A DNA stretch of 35,594 nucleotides from Bacteroidota bacterium (GTDB lineage: Bacteria; Bacteroidota; Bacteroidia; B-17B0; Aurantibacillaceae): positions 1-35,594 of the forward strand of contig JAOQAF010000068.1 of NCBI GenBank assembly GCA_025963735.1, in the 5' to 3' direction. Below are positions 27,104 to 34,886 of the stretch, in pieces. The first letter of the stretch is position 1, and each line of letters begins with the position of its first letter. A program made the position numbers and the translations under genes. The notes beneath the pieces are model-generated. The model had not been told where the DNA came from and did not search any database. It was given only the letters and a program-made list of their open reading frames with translations.

Positions 27104-27871
27104 ATGAGCAAAATATCATCTAACATCCGCTTCCTTCGTCAATTAAAAGGCCTATCGCAAGAGCAACTTGCAGATGAGTTAAATGTAACACGTTCGCGTA
27201 TTGGCGGATATGAGGAAGCCCGGAACGAACCCCCCATTGATCTTTTAATAAGGCTTTCTGAATATTTTCACATTGCCATTGATGCCTTAGTGCGTGGCGA
27301 TTTAAAAAAGACAAACCTCGATGGCCTTATGAAGGTGGGTAAAAACCGTATTTTGTTTCCCATTCTTTTAGACGCTGATGGAAATGACATGGTGGAGCTT
27401 ATTCCATTAAAAGCTTCGGCCGGTTATTTAAAAGGATATGCCGATCCGGAATACATCGAAAAATTGCCGCAGATGCGCCTTCCGTTTTTACCAACAGGTA
27501 AACACCGCGCCTTTCCTATTAAGGGCGATAGCATGCCTCCGATTAAAGAAGGTTCGTTTGTGATTGCCAAGTACCTTGAAAAACTCGAAGATGTAAAAAT
27601 CGGTAACACCTATATTGTAGTTACCAAGGATGATGGATTGTCTTATAAACGAGTAATGAATTACAATAAAAAAGAAGCCTCGCTCGAATTACATTCAGAT
27701 AACAAAATATATCAACCCTATAAAGTGAAGCTGGAAGAAGTTCTTGAACTCTGGGAATACACTTGCTGCCTTAACATGAATCAATACGATCATACCGAAC
27801 TAAACCTCGACAGCATCATGAATATGCTCAGGGGATTAAAAGTTGAGATCGAACAGATCAAAAGGAGATAA
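27104..27871 (+). CDS. XRE-family regulator with S24 (LexA/CI-like) peptidase domain
   Basis: Residues ~7-60 are a helix-turn-helix of the XRE type (LRQLKGLSQEQLADELNVTR). The C-terminal half is an S24 domain: presumed autocleavage site Ala106-Gly107 (KASAGY), nucleophile Ser143 in KGDSMPP, and general base Lys182 in LSYKRV. Spacing between Ser and Lys is close to that of LexA. Such proteins are repressors that may self-cleave on DNA damage or another signal. No phage genes surround it, so a chromosomal stress regulator is more likely than a prophage repressor. It is divergent from mrcA. Confidence 0.92.
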   Translation: MSKISSNIRFLRQLKGLSQEQLADELNVTRSRIGGYEEARNEPPIDLLIRLSEYFHIAIDALVRGDLKKTNLDGLMKVGKNRILFPILLDADGNDMVELIPLKASAGYLKGYADPEYIEKLPQMRLPFLPTGKHRAFPIKGDSMPPIKEGSFVIAKYLEKLEDVKIGNTYIVVTKDDGLSYKRVMNYNKKEASLELHSDNKIYQPYKVKLEEVLELWEYTCCLNMNQYDHTELNLDSIMNMLRGLKVEIEQIKRR

Positions 27872-27954
27872 ATTTTCATTTTTTTAGGAAAAGCGCTAAC
27901 CATGCTCAATCACAGACCAAGAGTATTTTTTGTATTTTTATCCAAACAAATAAA

Positions 27955-28581
27955 ATGAGAGTTTTAATATTTACTACCCTAACGCTGTTTCTTTTTTCAT
28001 GTTCAAGTAAATTTAATTTACAAAAAAGAAAATACACGAAAGGATATTATTTTGGAATGGTGTCCAAAAAAAATAAACCTGCTACACAAACCGTAACAGC
28101 TCATGTACCTGAAGGCAAGCACTCAGGTGCTAAAGAGGAAATAACAGAGGAAATGACACTTAAAAAGGAAAGTAAGGCTGAAGAAACGATGCCTCTCAGA
28201 ACGCTTGCAACAATAAAACAACATAAAAGAACCACAGTACCTGCAAAAATAATTACAGCGTCGGCATCAAAAAAAACAGTGGCATCAGTAATAATTAATT
28301 CTAAACCGGTAAAAGCGCTTAACCCGTATCTGCACGGCAAACAGGGTACTAAAAATCAACATTATAAACCTTTTGATGCCTTTGGCTCGGGGATGGGTAT
28401 TTTAAGTATTATCGGGATAATTTCCGGGATAATTTCAGTTATTGCGTTTCTTTTTTACCTTATATTTTTTCTTTCATTACTGGGAGTAATCACATCCTAT
28501 GCCAACGCGCTTTGGATTGTTGGTGTGCTGATTATTATTGCCGTGGCAATAGGACTTGTTGTACTTGCTAATTCAGATTAA
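27955..28581 (+). CDS. Putative lipoprotein with C-terminal membrane segments
   Basis: The 208-residue protein has a lipoprotein signal with lipobox FLFSC (Cys16), followed by FNLQKRKYTKGYYFGMVSKK, a 'QKRKYxKGYY' segment I associate with small Bacteroidota lipoproteins. Next is a Lys/Thr/Ala-rich linker of about 90 residues, and then hydrophobic spans (about 141-204). A lipid anchor followed by polytopic C-terminal spans is an odd combination: either the first hydrophobic stretch is a transmembrane anchor, or the protein is lipidated and also membrane-embedded. Function is unknown. Confidence 0.78.
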   Translation: MRVLIFTTLTLFLFSCSSKFNLQKRKYTKGYYFGMVSKKNKPATQTVTAHVPEGKHSGAKEEITEEMTLKKESKAEETMPLRTLATIKQHKRTTVPAKIITASASKKTVASVIINSKPVKALNPYLHGKQGTKNQHYKPFDAFGSGMGILSIIGIISGIISVIAFLFYLIFFLSLLGVITSYANALWIVGVLIIIAVAIGLVVLANSD

Positions 28582-28590
28582 ATTAATTTT

Positions 28591-29052
28591 ATGAAAAATT
28601 TTGCAGTTCTTATTTTTCTCACCTTTAGCGTGCAGGGTTTTACCCAGGAAATAAAACGTATTTCAAAATCGGGAGAAATTATTTCCGAAAAAAATAAAAG
28701 CTACGCCAATGCAATAGGTGCCGGTTTAAATACTGCTAACGCAGAAACAGCCTATAAAGGAAAAGACTCACTCATTTTCAAAAAAGAACTGAGTGATTTT
28801 TTTGATGGTCTTGAAAACGCTTTACGTTCCAATGACGGATCACTTAACTTTATAAGCAATCATAAAACTATGAATTACGTTATTTTCATAAGCAATACCG
28901 GTTATATCGACGCTTTTTATTATGAATTTGAAGACGGTAAACTTAAGATTCCTTTTATGGGCACTTTAAACAGCTACATTGCTAATTATAAATGGCCCAC
29001 TACCTCGCATCAAAAATTCACACACAAAGGCATTCACACATTTAAAAAATAA
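28591..29052 (+). CDS. Secreted protein of unknown function
   Basis: The 153-residue protein has a clear signal peptide (MKNFAVLIFLTFSVQGFTQE, cleavage probably after the FTQ region) and no recognised domain. It starts 9 bases after the lipoprotein stop, so the two are probably co-transcribed. The mature part is mixed alpha/beta with several aromatic residues (FISNTGYIDAFYYEFEDG). Confidence 0.78.
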   Translation: MKNFAVLIFLTFSVQGFTQEIKRISKSGEIISEKNKSYANAIGAGLNTANAETAYKGKDSLIFKKELSDFFDGLENALRSNDGSLNFISNHKTMNYVIFISNTGYIDAFYYEFEDGKLKIPFMGTLNSYIANYKWPTTSHQKFTHKGIHTFKK

Positions 29053-29083
29053 CAATTTTCAACAATCGTTTTTTTTTAGCTTG

Positions 29084-29111
29084 TTTGTTAACCGTAATTT
29101 TTTTTAATTTG
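29084..29111 (+). promoter_or_regulatory. Possible promoter of the 29131 gene
   Basis: TTTG (29084-29087), 16 bases, then TTAATTTG (29104-29111) approximate the Bacteroidota consensus with one mismatch and a slightly short spacer, 19 bases before the ATG. Confidence 0.3.
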
Positions 29112-29130
29112 TAAAACCAAAAACCCCTTT

Positions 29131-29769
29131 ATGAAAAAATATTCCATCCTAATTATTTTTACCTTCTTAACTACTTTAATTTCTGCCCAGGATATGATCG
29201 TTAAAAAAGACGGCGCCATTGTAAAAGTAAAAATAACCGAAGTAGGCGAAGAAAGCATTAAGTATAAAAAAACGGATAATCCTGATGGTCCCACCTACTC
29301 TATTGCCAAGGCCAATATTACTTCTATTAACTATGCTAACGGCGAAGTAGAAAAATTTGCGGAACCTGAAAAAAAGGTTGAGAAGAAAGAGAACGATGAT
29401 GATGATGATAAGCAGGAAGAAGGAGAAGAAAAGCCGAAGAAAAATGAAATTCTTGACGACCCTAACATGAAAAAAACTGTTGAAGGCATTGCGCGTGATG
29501 TGGGTGAGCAGTTGTTACGCAGCTGCGCGAACGGAAAAATTGACAATTCAACAACAGAAGTGTACTGGGATCAAACCTTTAAAGATGCAATTACCAAAGA
29601 AATTAATATTGCCATTAAAACCAGCTGGAAACCAAAATGGACTGATGGTGGCGGAAAATGGATTAAAGGAAAAGTTGTTGTAGGCGCCGACGGATCTAAA
29701 CGATGGGTATATCAAAATGACAATGGTCTTGCATTTTCCGGTTGCCCTAAAGGTTTTAAAATCAAATAA
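29131..29769 (+). CDS. Secreted protein with acidic linker, unknown function
   Basis: The 212-residue protein has a signal peptide (MKKYSILIIFTFLTTLISAQ). Residues ~20-72 form a small domain (IVKKDGAIVKVKITEVGEES...) of a type repeated in many Bacteroidota secreted proteins. A highly acidic linker (about 80-105, with five consecutive Asp) follows, then a C-terminal domain with Trp-rich segments and two Cys. The downstream gene encodes a related N-terminal domain, so the two look like paralogues. Its stop codon TAA (29767-29769) overlaps the apparent lost start of that gene. Confidence 0.8.
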   Translation: MKKYSILIIFTFLTTLISAQDMIVKKDGAIVKVKITEVGEESIKYKKTDNPDGPTYSIAKANITSINYANGEVEKFAEPEKKVEKKENDDDDDKQEEGEEKPKKNEILDDPNMKKTVEGIARDVGEQLLRSCANGKIDNSTTEVYWDQTFKDAITKEINIAIKTSWKPKWTDGGGKWIKGKVVVGADGSKRWVYQNDNGLAFSGCPKGFKIK

Positions 29770-30386
29770 AGGCTTTCACCTTCATATTTACAAGCTCGCT
29801 CTTTTTTCTGAGTCTTAAATGCACTGCACAGTGCGATACAATTTACTTACGAGCCGGAGGGCAACTTCCGGCACGCATAAGTGAAATAACCGAAGAAATT
29901 ATCACTTACAAGAAACCTGAATCAGTAACCATCCATACCTTGCAGGTGGCTGAAATTCAAAAAATAAGGTTTAAGAACGGCGTTACCGAGGCATTCAAAC
30001 CCGCGGAGAAAAAAACAACAGTATTTAATAAGCCCAAACAATTAAGTCCTGTTACTACATCAGAGTTAAGTTCTGAAGATAAGGCAACGATAGAAAAAAT
30101 AGTTGAGAAGTGTGGTGTAAAAATAGCCAGGTGCGCGCTTAGAAGTCTCAGGAACTGCTCCAGTTCTGTTGATTGGGGCATTACACGCCGGGATGTTTTT
30201 AATCCCGGAACAATAATAATCATTATGAAAGTTAACTATGAACAAACGGTAAATACAGATACAGAATCATTTGTTGTGTCACTTACCGTAAATGAAACAA
30301 CAAAAAACATTACCTGGAAGTTACTGAATTCAACAAATGATGCGGATGGAATAGAGATTCTTAAGTGTCAGAAGAATTCAATGTAA
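29766..30386 (+). CDS. Secreted paralogue of the preceding gene; start codon apparently ATA
   Basis: From 29766 the frame reads ATA-AAG-GCT-TTC and encodes a good signal peptide (KAFTFIFTSSLFFLSLKCTA) followed by CDTIYLRAGGQLPARISEIT, which aligns with the N-terminal domain of the preceding protein. The frame upstream is closed by TAA at 29757, and no ATG, GTG or TTG occurs before the TTG at 29940, which would delete the signal peptide. A single G in place of A at 29768 would give a classical ATGA overlap with the previous stop (then TGA). So this is either a rare AUA start, a recently inactivated gene, or a base error. The total would be about 206 residues, with six Cys in the mature part. 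Confidence 0.7.
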   Translation: MKAFTFIFTSSLFFLSLKCTAQCDTIYLRAGGQLPARISEITEEIITYKKPESVTIHTLQVAEIQKIRFKNGVTEAFKPAEKKTTVFNKPKQLSPVTTSELSSEDKATIEKIVEKCGVKIARCALRSLRNCSSSVDWGITRRDVFNPGTIIIIMKVNYEQTVNTDTESFVVSLTVNETTKNITWKLLNSTNDADGIEILKCQKNSM

Positions 30387-30415
30387 TCAGTAATTTTACT
30401 CTAATGAAAAAAAAA

Positions 30416-30447
30416 TTTGGATATCTTAACTTAAATAATTTTCTTTG
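30416..30447 (+). promoter_or_regulatory. Probable promoter of the small lipoprotein gene
   Basis: TTTG (30416-30419), 20 bases, then TTTCTTTG (30440-30447) match TTTG-N17-21-TAnnTTTG with one mismatch, leaving a short leader of about 25 bases before the ATG at 30478. Confidence 0.5.
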
Positions 30448-30451
30448 ACTC

Positions 30452-30479
30452 ATTAAACAAAAAACATTAAACAAAAAAT
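30452..30479. repeat. 14-bp tandem duplication running into the start codon
   Basis: ATTAAACAAAAAAC (30452-30465) is followed directly by ATTAAACAAAAAAT (30466-30479), whose last two bases are the first two of the lipoprotein ATG. This A-rich leader may aid translation initiation, which in Bacteroidota relies on A-rich unstructured leaders rather than Shine-Dalgarno. Confidence 0.8.
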
Positions 30480-30813
30480 GAGAAAATTAATTATCCCCGT
30501 TGCTGCTATCGCAGTTTTAGCTTTATCAAGCTGTAACCAACGTCTAATCGACTTTACAGTGATTTCATCAAAGAACGTATCTTTACGTTTACCAGATGAT
30601 GCTAAAGGTCCTCGTAGTACTGGTAAAGAAATGAAAATGTGTTCTCAACCACAGTTAAAAGCTGCTGTTGATAAGGCTATCGAAAATGCAGGTCCTGGTT
30701 ATGATGCTTTAATTGATGGCGTTGTTTATTCAAGAAATGAAATTTTCCGTATGGGTTGGGTTGTTGAAGGAACTCCGGTTAAAACTGGTAAGTTAAAAGC
30801 TTCAAATAACTAG
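30478..30813 (+). CDS. Small lipoprotein, probably highly expressed
   Basis: The 111-residue protein has a signal sequence ending in lipobox ALSSC (Cys19). The mature part has a PGYDALIDGVVYSRNEIF segment and ends VEGTPVKTGKLKASNN. I recognise no named family, but the fold may be of the small 'AIDxAL...DALxD' lipoprotein type (from memory, weak). Codon choice is strongly biased to GGT, GCT, CGT and TTA compared with its neighbours, which suggests high expression. It has its own promoter-like element and a strong terminator, so it forms a single-gene unit. Confidence 0.85.
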   Translation: MRKLIIPVAAIAVLALSSCNQRLIDFTVISSKNVSLRLPDDAKGPRSTGKEMKMCSQPQLKAAVDKAIENAGPGYDALIDGVVYSRNEIFRMGWVVEGTPVKTGKLKASNN

Positions 30814-30830
30814 TACTTGATTATAATTAA

Positions 30831-30870
30831 AGAAAAGCTGTTTCTAACAAGGAACAGCTTTTTTTGTTTT
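30831..30870 (+). terminator. Rho-independent terminator of the lipoprotein gene
   Basis: AAAAGCTGTTTC (30833-30844) pairs with GGAACAGCTTTT (30851-30862), one G-U pair, with a 6-base loop and a T-run (TTTTGTTTT). Confidence 0.88.
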
Positions 30871-31167
30871 ATGAGAGTTTTATCCTCTTTTTTCTTGTCC
30901 TTTTGTTCGGTATGCGATACTCCCGGCAAACAAGCTTTGTTATGTGGTTCAAAAATAACAAGGGGCATTCATTTACCCACATAAAATCTTACTTTTTATA
31001 AATATCCTGTATTAGGAACTTATTTTTTTATGGAAAAAAGTTACTTTACCCCAATAACAGAAAGTACTACTATTTTGATCAGGAATATGTTGAACGGAAT
31101 AATAACGATAACCCGCGAAAAGTATTTAAGGCTTTTGCAAAAAAAATAGAGAGGTTAAAAACCCCAA
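30871..31167. other. Intergenic region with short unassigned frames
   Basis: About 300 bases without a convincing gene. An ATG at 30871 opens 37 codons (MRVLSSFFLSFCSVCDTPGK...) ending at 30984. Another frame from about 31002 to 31175 reads protein-like (KYYYFDQEYVERNNNDNPRK, then KVFKAFAKKIERL) but has no good start and runs into the end of the WD40 gene on the other strand. These may be decayed gene fragments. No RNA gene or terminator was recognised. Confidence 0.45.
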
Positions 31168-32124
31168 CTAATTAATTTCTTTCAGTTCCCATACTTTAAT
31201 TGTTTTATCCTGTGAGCAGGAATAAAGGGTTTTGCCATCAGTACTGAATTTAACGTCAATAACAGCCGCATCGTGTGCTTTAATACGTTTTACTTCTTTC
31301 TTTGTTGCAAGATCCCATATAATAATGTTCTTATCAACCGCGCCGGAGGCAAGATATTTACCGTCTTTTGATAAATCAAGGCAAACAACTCCTTCGGTAT
31401 GACCTTTTAATGTAGCAATATTTTTACCTGTATTTACTTCCCACATTTTTATTGTATTATCAAAGCTTGCCGAAAATAAAAACTTTTCGTCCATAGATAA
31501 ACATACATCATACACCCAATCGTTGTGACCGGCGTAGGATCTTACCATTTCCCCGGTAGTAAAGTCCCACATTTTTACAAGGTTATCATGTCCTCCGGAA
31601 AAAATAAGGGTTGTGTTTTTGTTGAAAATAGCATTGTCCACCCAGGTCACTTCTTTTGTTTCAACCTGTTCTTTTAAACTCCCTGCCTTCCATACAACCA
31701 GCGTTTTATCTCTCCAGCTCGACGTTAAAATATATTTATCATCGCTTGAATAGAGGCAGGTTTCTACGAAAGCCGTATGAGTATTTTTTCTTGAGAACTT
31801 AGGTTTAAATGTTTTAAAATCTATTTCGGCAAACCGTGTATACAGAGCCGCAAGAAATTTTGAACCATCATGATTGAAATTAATCCGCTTTACAGAAGAA
31901 CCTTCCATATTAATGGTTTTTTTTAAGGAAAAGTTAGCAAGGTCCCATATCCGTATGGTTTCGTCTTTCCCGCCTGAAATAAGAGTGAGGCCGTCAGGCG
32001 AAACATCAATGCTGTTAACGGCACCCGCATGACCGCTTAAAATAGCTTTTGCAGTTGAATCCTGAGAAAACGATAGTTTAATTAACGAAATAAAAATAAG
32101 TGTTATTAAGAGTTTAAAGCGCAT
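31168..32124 (-). CDS. Secreted seven-bladed WD40 repeat protein
   Basis: From the ATG at 32124 the protein is 318 residues: a signal peptide (MRFKLLITLIFISLIKLSFS, then QDS), then seven WD40 blades closing with IWDL, FAEIDF (degenerate), VWKA, MWDF, MWEV, IWDL and VWEL. This makes one complete beta-propeller and nothing else, so it is an extracytoplasmic binding scaffold. An ATG at 32133 would add three residues (MIT) before the signal peptide and is less likely. It overlaps the upstream TPR gene by 11 bases and is the last gene of its unit. Confidence 0.88.
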   Translation of the reverse strand: MRFKLLITLIFISLIKLSFSQDSTAKAILSGHAGAVNSIDVSPDGLTLISGGKDETIRIWDLANFSLKKTINMEGSSVKRINFNHDGSKFLAALYTRFAEIDFKTFKPKFSRKNTHTAFVETCLYSSDDKYILTSSWRDKTLVVWKAGSLKEQVETKEVTWVDNAIFNKNTTLIFSGGHDNLVKMWDFTTGEMVRSYAGHNDWVYDVCLSMDEKFLFSASFDNTIKMWEVNTGKNIATLKGHTEGVVCLDLSKDGKYLASGAVDKNIIIWDLATKKEVKRIKAHDAAVIDVKFSTDGKTLYSCSQDKTIKVWELKEIN

Positions 32125-33013
32125 TGTAATCATTTAGTTTTTTAATAAAAGCAGATTTAAAGTTATCATTAAATTTCCGGGTTTTTTCATAATTCCTTTT
32201 CGGAATAACTTCGTTAAGCTGATTAACTCCACCCGTATAAAAAGACCGCATCATAAACAAGCCTGCAGACGCGGCAGTTATATAATTGGTTACATAAATA
32301 TTGGCGGCGGTATAACCAACCGCTAACAGCTGAAAACCAATATTTGCAAATGCTTTACCCGGTTTACCCGCATAAAATAAACCAGCTCCCGGTAAACATT
32401 TCGATAATCGTCTTGCCTTTTTTAAAGATTTTAATTTAGGAATATTATCTTTTGAGTAGTAACGGTTAACGAAATTGGATAAAGAGTCGCGTGCATTGAC
32501 CTGAACATTTGCGCCAACACAATAATCCTGAAGCTTTAATCTGGCCTGCGAATAATTGTTTAATTCGTTTAATACCAATGCATGTAATAAGACAGCGTTT
32601 TTGTACTCTTTAGAATTTATTGGAATAGACGCCGCTTTAGCGCAGTATTTTTCTGCATCATTAAAATAAGAGGACAGGTAAAGGTTGAGAGCCAATTCGT
32701 AATACGAAACACATCTAATTGAATCGTTTAATTCAAAATTTTCAATTCTTACAAGGCTCCGGTATGCTTCGTAATTAAGTCCCAGTTTTTTAAAACAGTT
32801 TGCTCTGTTAAGTAGTGCCTGAATTTTTTTATCAATATTTTTAGTGAAAAAAAACACCCGTTCATATGCTGTTGCCGCTTCTTCATATTGTCCCAACGCA
32901 AAAACACTATCCGCTTCAAAAGCAGACCGGCTCTGGGCTTTAGTTGAAGAATTTACTAACAGGCAGCTTAAGGCCAACCAATATATTGTGTTTATTTTCA
33001 AATTGTTTTTCAA
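32114..33013 (-). CDS. Exported TPR protein with C-terminal PGxG membrane domain, copy 2
   Basis: The 299-residue protein has a signal peptide (about 1-26, ending STKA-QS), TPR-like helical repeats (about 30-165, including ALGQYEEAATAYERVFFF), and then a C-terminal region with LPGAGLFYAGKPGKAFANIG (about 206-225), hydrophobic segments and a YTGGVNQLNEVIPKRNYEKT tail. The same order is found in the gene just upstream. Its start overlaps that gene's end by 74 bases, which is long; the signal peptide requires this start. Confidence 0.8.
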   Translation of the reverse strand: MKNNLKINTIYWLALSCLLVNSSTKAQSRSAFEADSVFALGQYEEAATAYERVFFFTKNIDKKIQALLNRANCFKKLGLNYEAYRSLVRIENFELNDSIRCVSYYELALNLYLSSYFNDAEKYCAKAASIPINSKEYKNAVLLHALVLNELNNYSQARLKLQDYCVGANVQVNARDSLSNFVNRYYSKDNIPKLKSLKKARRLSKCLPGAGLFYAGKPGKAFANIGFQLLAVGYTAANIYVTNYITAASAGLFMMRSFYTGGVNQLNEVIPKRNYEKTRKFNDNFKSAFIKKLNDYNAL

Positions 33014-33815
33014 TTTTAACTAGTTGTACCGACACAGCGCTTCCCCAGATATTTCCAACATAAAACAAGGTAAACATCCCCGCAAAAAAGAGCGTTTGAG
33101 GATGTTCAATCCCAAGATGAATATAATTCTCTGCGGCAATGGCACCCATAAGTCCGCAGGTTAAAAAAGCAGCGAGCCCCTGTGCATTATTGCCTACATA
33201 CACTTTACCTAAGCCGGGTATTATTGTTGACAAGGCGCCTGCGACAAATGCCGATTTACGTTTTATTTTTTTATCAATAACACAATAGTTTTTAAGGTTC
33301 TCACCCTCAGAACGAATTAAGGGATTTTTAAATTGTGAAACCTGCATAATAGAATCGAAAACGCCGTATCGTTTTTTTAATAAAGCCATCCCTGCCAATT
33401 CAAACGAACGGAGCTCATTAAGATCTTCGCTCGTACTTAAACCAATACCCACAAAATTAGTTATACTTGAATCTACCCGCTCCATCTCCGCATCTATCAT
33501 ACCGGCAAGGTAACGGGCCTTATAATAAAAAAAAGGTTGTTCTGAAACTTCCATAAAATGCTTTCGTGCGGACTCCGGTTTGTTATCGTTATAATAAGCC
33601 TGTCCGAGAAAAAAATTAATGGAATCTTTATATAAAGTGGCAATGTCTTTTTGTTTAAATAATTTTCCGCGCTCAAATTCAGCTTCTTTAAATAATTTAT
33701 TTTTAGAAAGATGAATGATAAAATTAAAATCATTGAAGAAAGTAATGTTTTCGTTTTGAGAAAAAACTGCGAGGGTTAAAAATAAAAAGACAAAAGTAGT
33801 TACCCGGTTTTTCAT
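32940..33815 (-). CDS. Exported TPR protein with C-terminal PGxG membrane domain, copy 1
   Basis: The 291-residue protein has a signal peptide (MKNRVTTFVFLFLTLAVFSQ), helical TPR-like repeats (about 35-175) and a C-terminal region KSAFVAGALSTIIPGLGKVY (about 186-205) with hydrophobic segments and a YVGNIWGSAVSV tail. The IIPGLGKVYVGN motif parallels LPGAGLFYAGKP of copy 2. Its ATG overlaps the YidD-like stop (ATGA). I read this as a periplasm-facing TPR domain joined to a membrane hairpin. Function is unknown. Confidence 0.8.
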   Translation of the reverse strand: MKNRVTTFVFLFLTLAVFSQNENITFFNDFNFIIHLSKNKLFKEAEFERGKLFKQKDIATLYKDSINFFLGQAYYNDNKPESARKHFMEVSEQPFFYYKARYLAGMIDAEMERVDSSITNFVGIGLSTSEDLNELRSFELAGMALLKKRYGVFDSIMQVSQFKNPLIRSEGENLKNYCVIDKKIKRKSAFVAGALSTIIPGLGKVYVGNNAQGLAAFLTCGLMGAIAAENYIHLGIEHPQTLFFAGMFTLFYVGNIWGSAVSVQLVKIEKQFENKHNILVGLKLPVSKFFN

Positions 33816-34255
33816 TTGTGTTCATGCAAACGGTAATATTCCGGGAGATCATTTACTTTACCGTTATCACTAAACATAACAGGATGAAAATCGGCGGAAG
33901 ATAATTTAGTGCAGCGTGTAAGGCGGTCGGCTGATAAGGCCAGTCCCTTCCCTAACCCAAAGGTTTTGATGCTTTGTTTACTGAAGTTGGAGCAGCTTGG
34001 GTTAAAAGCACAACCCTGCATAATTTGCCGTGAAATTACACCCTGATAAAAAAGCAGGGCGCCACCAAAGACCAACGAAACCGGATTGTATTTTATAAAA
34101 GCATTTTTATTTTTAAAAACGTAATTTACCTTATGCTTTTTAATGATGGAAGAATCGGTAAAATCTTTTTTCATAACACTTTCAAAATCATTGGACGACT
34201 GCCCAATAATAAAACATGACGAAAAGGTTATCAGTATTATTAGAAAAGATCTCAC
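33812..34255 (-). CDS. YidD-like protein with N-terminal signal sequence
   Basis: Residues ~62-117 carry the YidD (membrane insertion efficiency factor) signature: LLFYQGVISRQIMQGCAFNP, then SCSNFSKQSIKTFGLGKG and ALSADRLTRC, with the conserved Cys82, Cys88 and Cys115. Standard YidD is about 70-85 residues and cytoplasmic/membrane-peripheral. This one, started at the GTG that overlaps the DedA stop (TAGTG at 34255), has 147 residues with a hydrophobic N-terminus (MRSFLIILITFSSCFIIGQS). The upstream ATG at 34330 lies inside dedA and would spoil the signal. It is not near yidC/rnpA, so it is probably a specialised paralogue. Confidence 0.82.
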   Translation of the reverse strand: MRSFLIILITFSSCFIIGQSSNDFESVMKKDFTDSSIIKKHKVNYVFKNKNAFIKYNPVSLVFGGALLFYQGVISRQIMQGCAFNPSCSNFSKQSIKTFGLGKGLALSADRLTRCTKLSSADFHPVMFSDNGKVNDLPEYYRLHEHK

Positions 34256-34884
34256 TAAACTGTTTTTTTCTTTCCTTTGAAATATGCTATAATAACAGGT
34301 AAAACCGAAATAAAAATAATCAAGAGGCATACTACATCAATGTGTTTTCTGATGATCTGAACATTTCCCAAAAGATAACCTGCAGTTGTTAAACTTCCGA
34401 TCCACAAAGCGCCGCCAAGCAAATCATAGGTCACAAACTTTTTATAATTCATTTCGGCGATGCCTGCCGCAAAAGGCGCAAAGGTGCGTACAAAGGGGAC
34501 AAAACGCGCCATTATAATGGCTTTAGTGCCGTATTTTTCGTAAAAAATATGCGTCTTAACAAGGTATTCTTTTTTTACAAGAGGCTTGCCTTTAATATTA
34601 TATTTAAATATGCGCAAACCTACCGTTCGGCCAACCCAGTAATTTACATTGTCGCCAAGCACTGCGGCAATGAATAAAAATAGAAGAAGGTAGCTCATGT
34701 TTAAATAACCTGAGCGGGCAAATAAACCGGCTGTAAACAACAAAGAGTCGCCGGGTAAAAATGGCATTGCCACTAAACCGGTTTCAACAAAAATAACAAG
34801 GAACAATATAATGTAAACGTAGGTTCCGTAGTTCTGAAACAACCATTCAAAATCGAGGTGGAGGATGTGTTTAAATAATTCCAT
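34255..34884 (-). CDS. DedA-family membrane protein
   Basis: The 209-residue protein has the VTT/SNARE-associated fold: FVETGLVAMPFLPGDSLLF (about 32-50), LGDNVNYWVGRTVG (about 76-89), and FYEKYGTKAIIMARFVPFVR followed by TFAPFAAG. DedA proteins are inner-membrane scramblase-like transporters, some recycling undecaprenyl phosphate or phosphatidylethanolamine. It lies 2 bases after the rhodanese gene and overlaps the YidD-like start. Confidence 0.92.
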   Translation of the reverse strand: MELFKHILHLDFEWLFQNYGTYVYIILFLVIFVETGLVAMPFLPGDSLLFTAGLFARSGYLNMSYLLLFLFIAAVLGDNVNYWVGRTVGLRIFKYNIKGKPLVKKEYLVKTHIFYEKYGTKAIIMARFVPFVRTFAPFAAGIAEMNYKKFVTYDLLGGALWIGSLTTAGYLLGNVQIIRKHIDVVCLLIIFISVLPVIIAYFKGKKKTV

Positions 34885-34886
34885 AA

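Noticed and set aside
27104-27871. XRE/S24 gene as prophage repressor
   Set aside because: No integrase, structural or lysis genes nearby; the flanks are mrcA and secreted proteins.
29331-29546. Ser/Phe-rich antisense frame
   Set aside because: It is the reverse of the acidic Asp/Glu linker of the 29131 gene.
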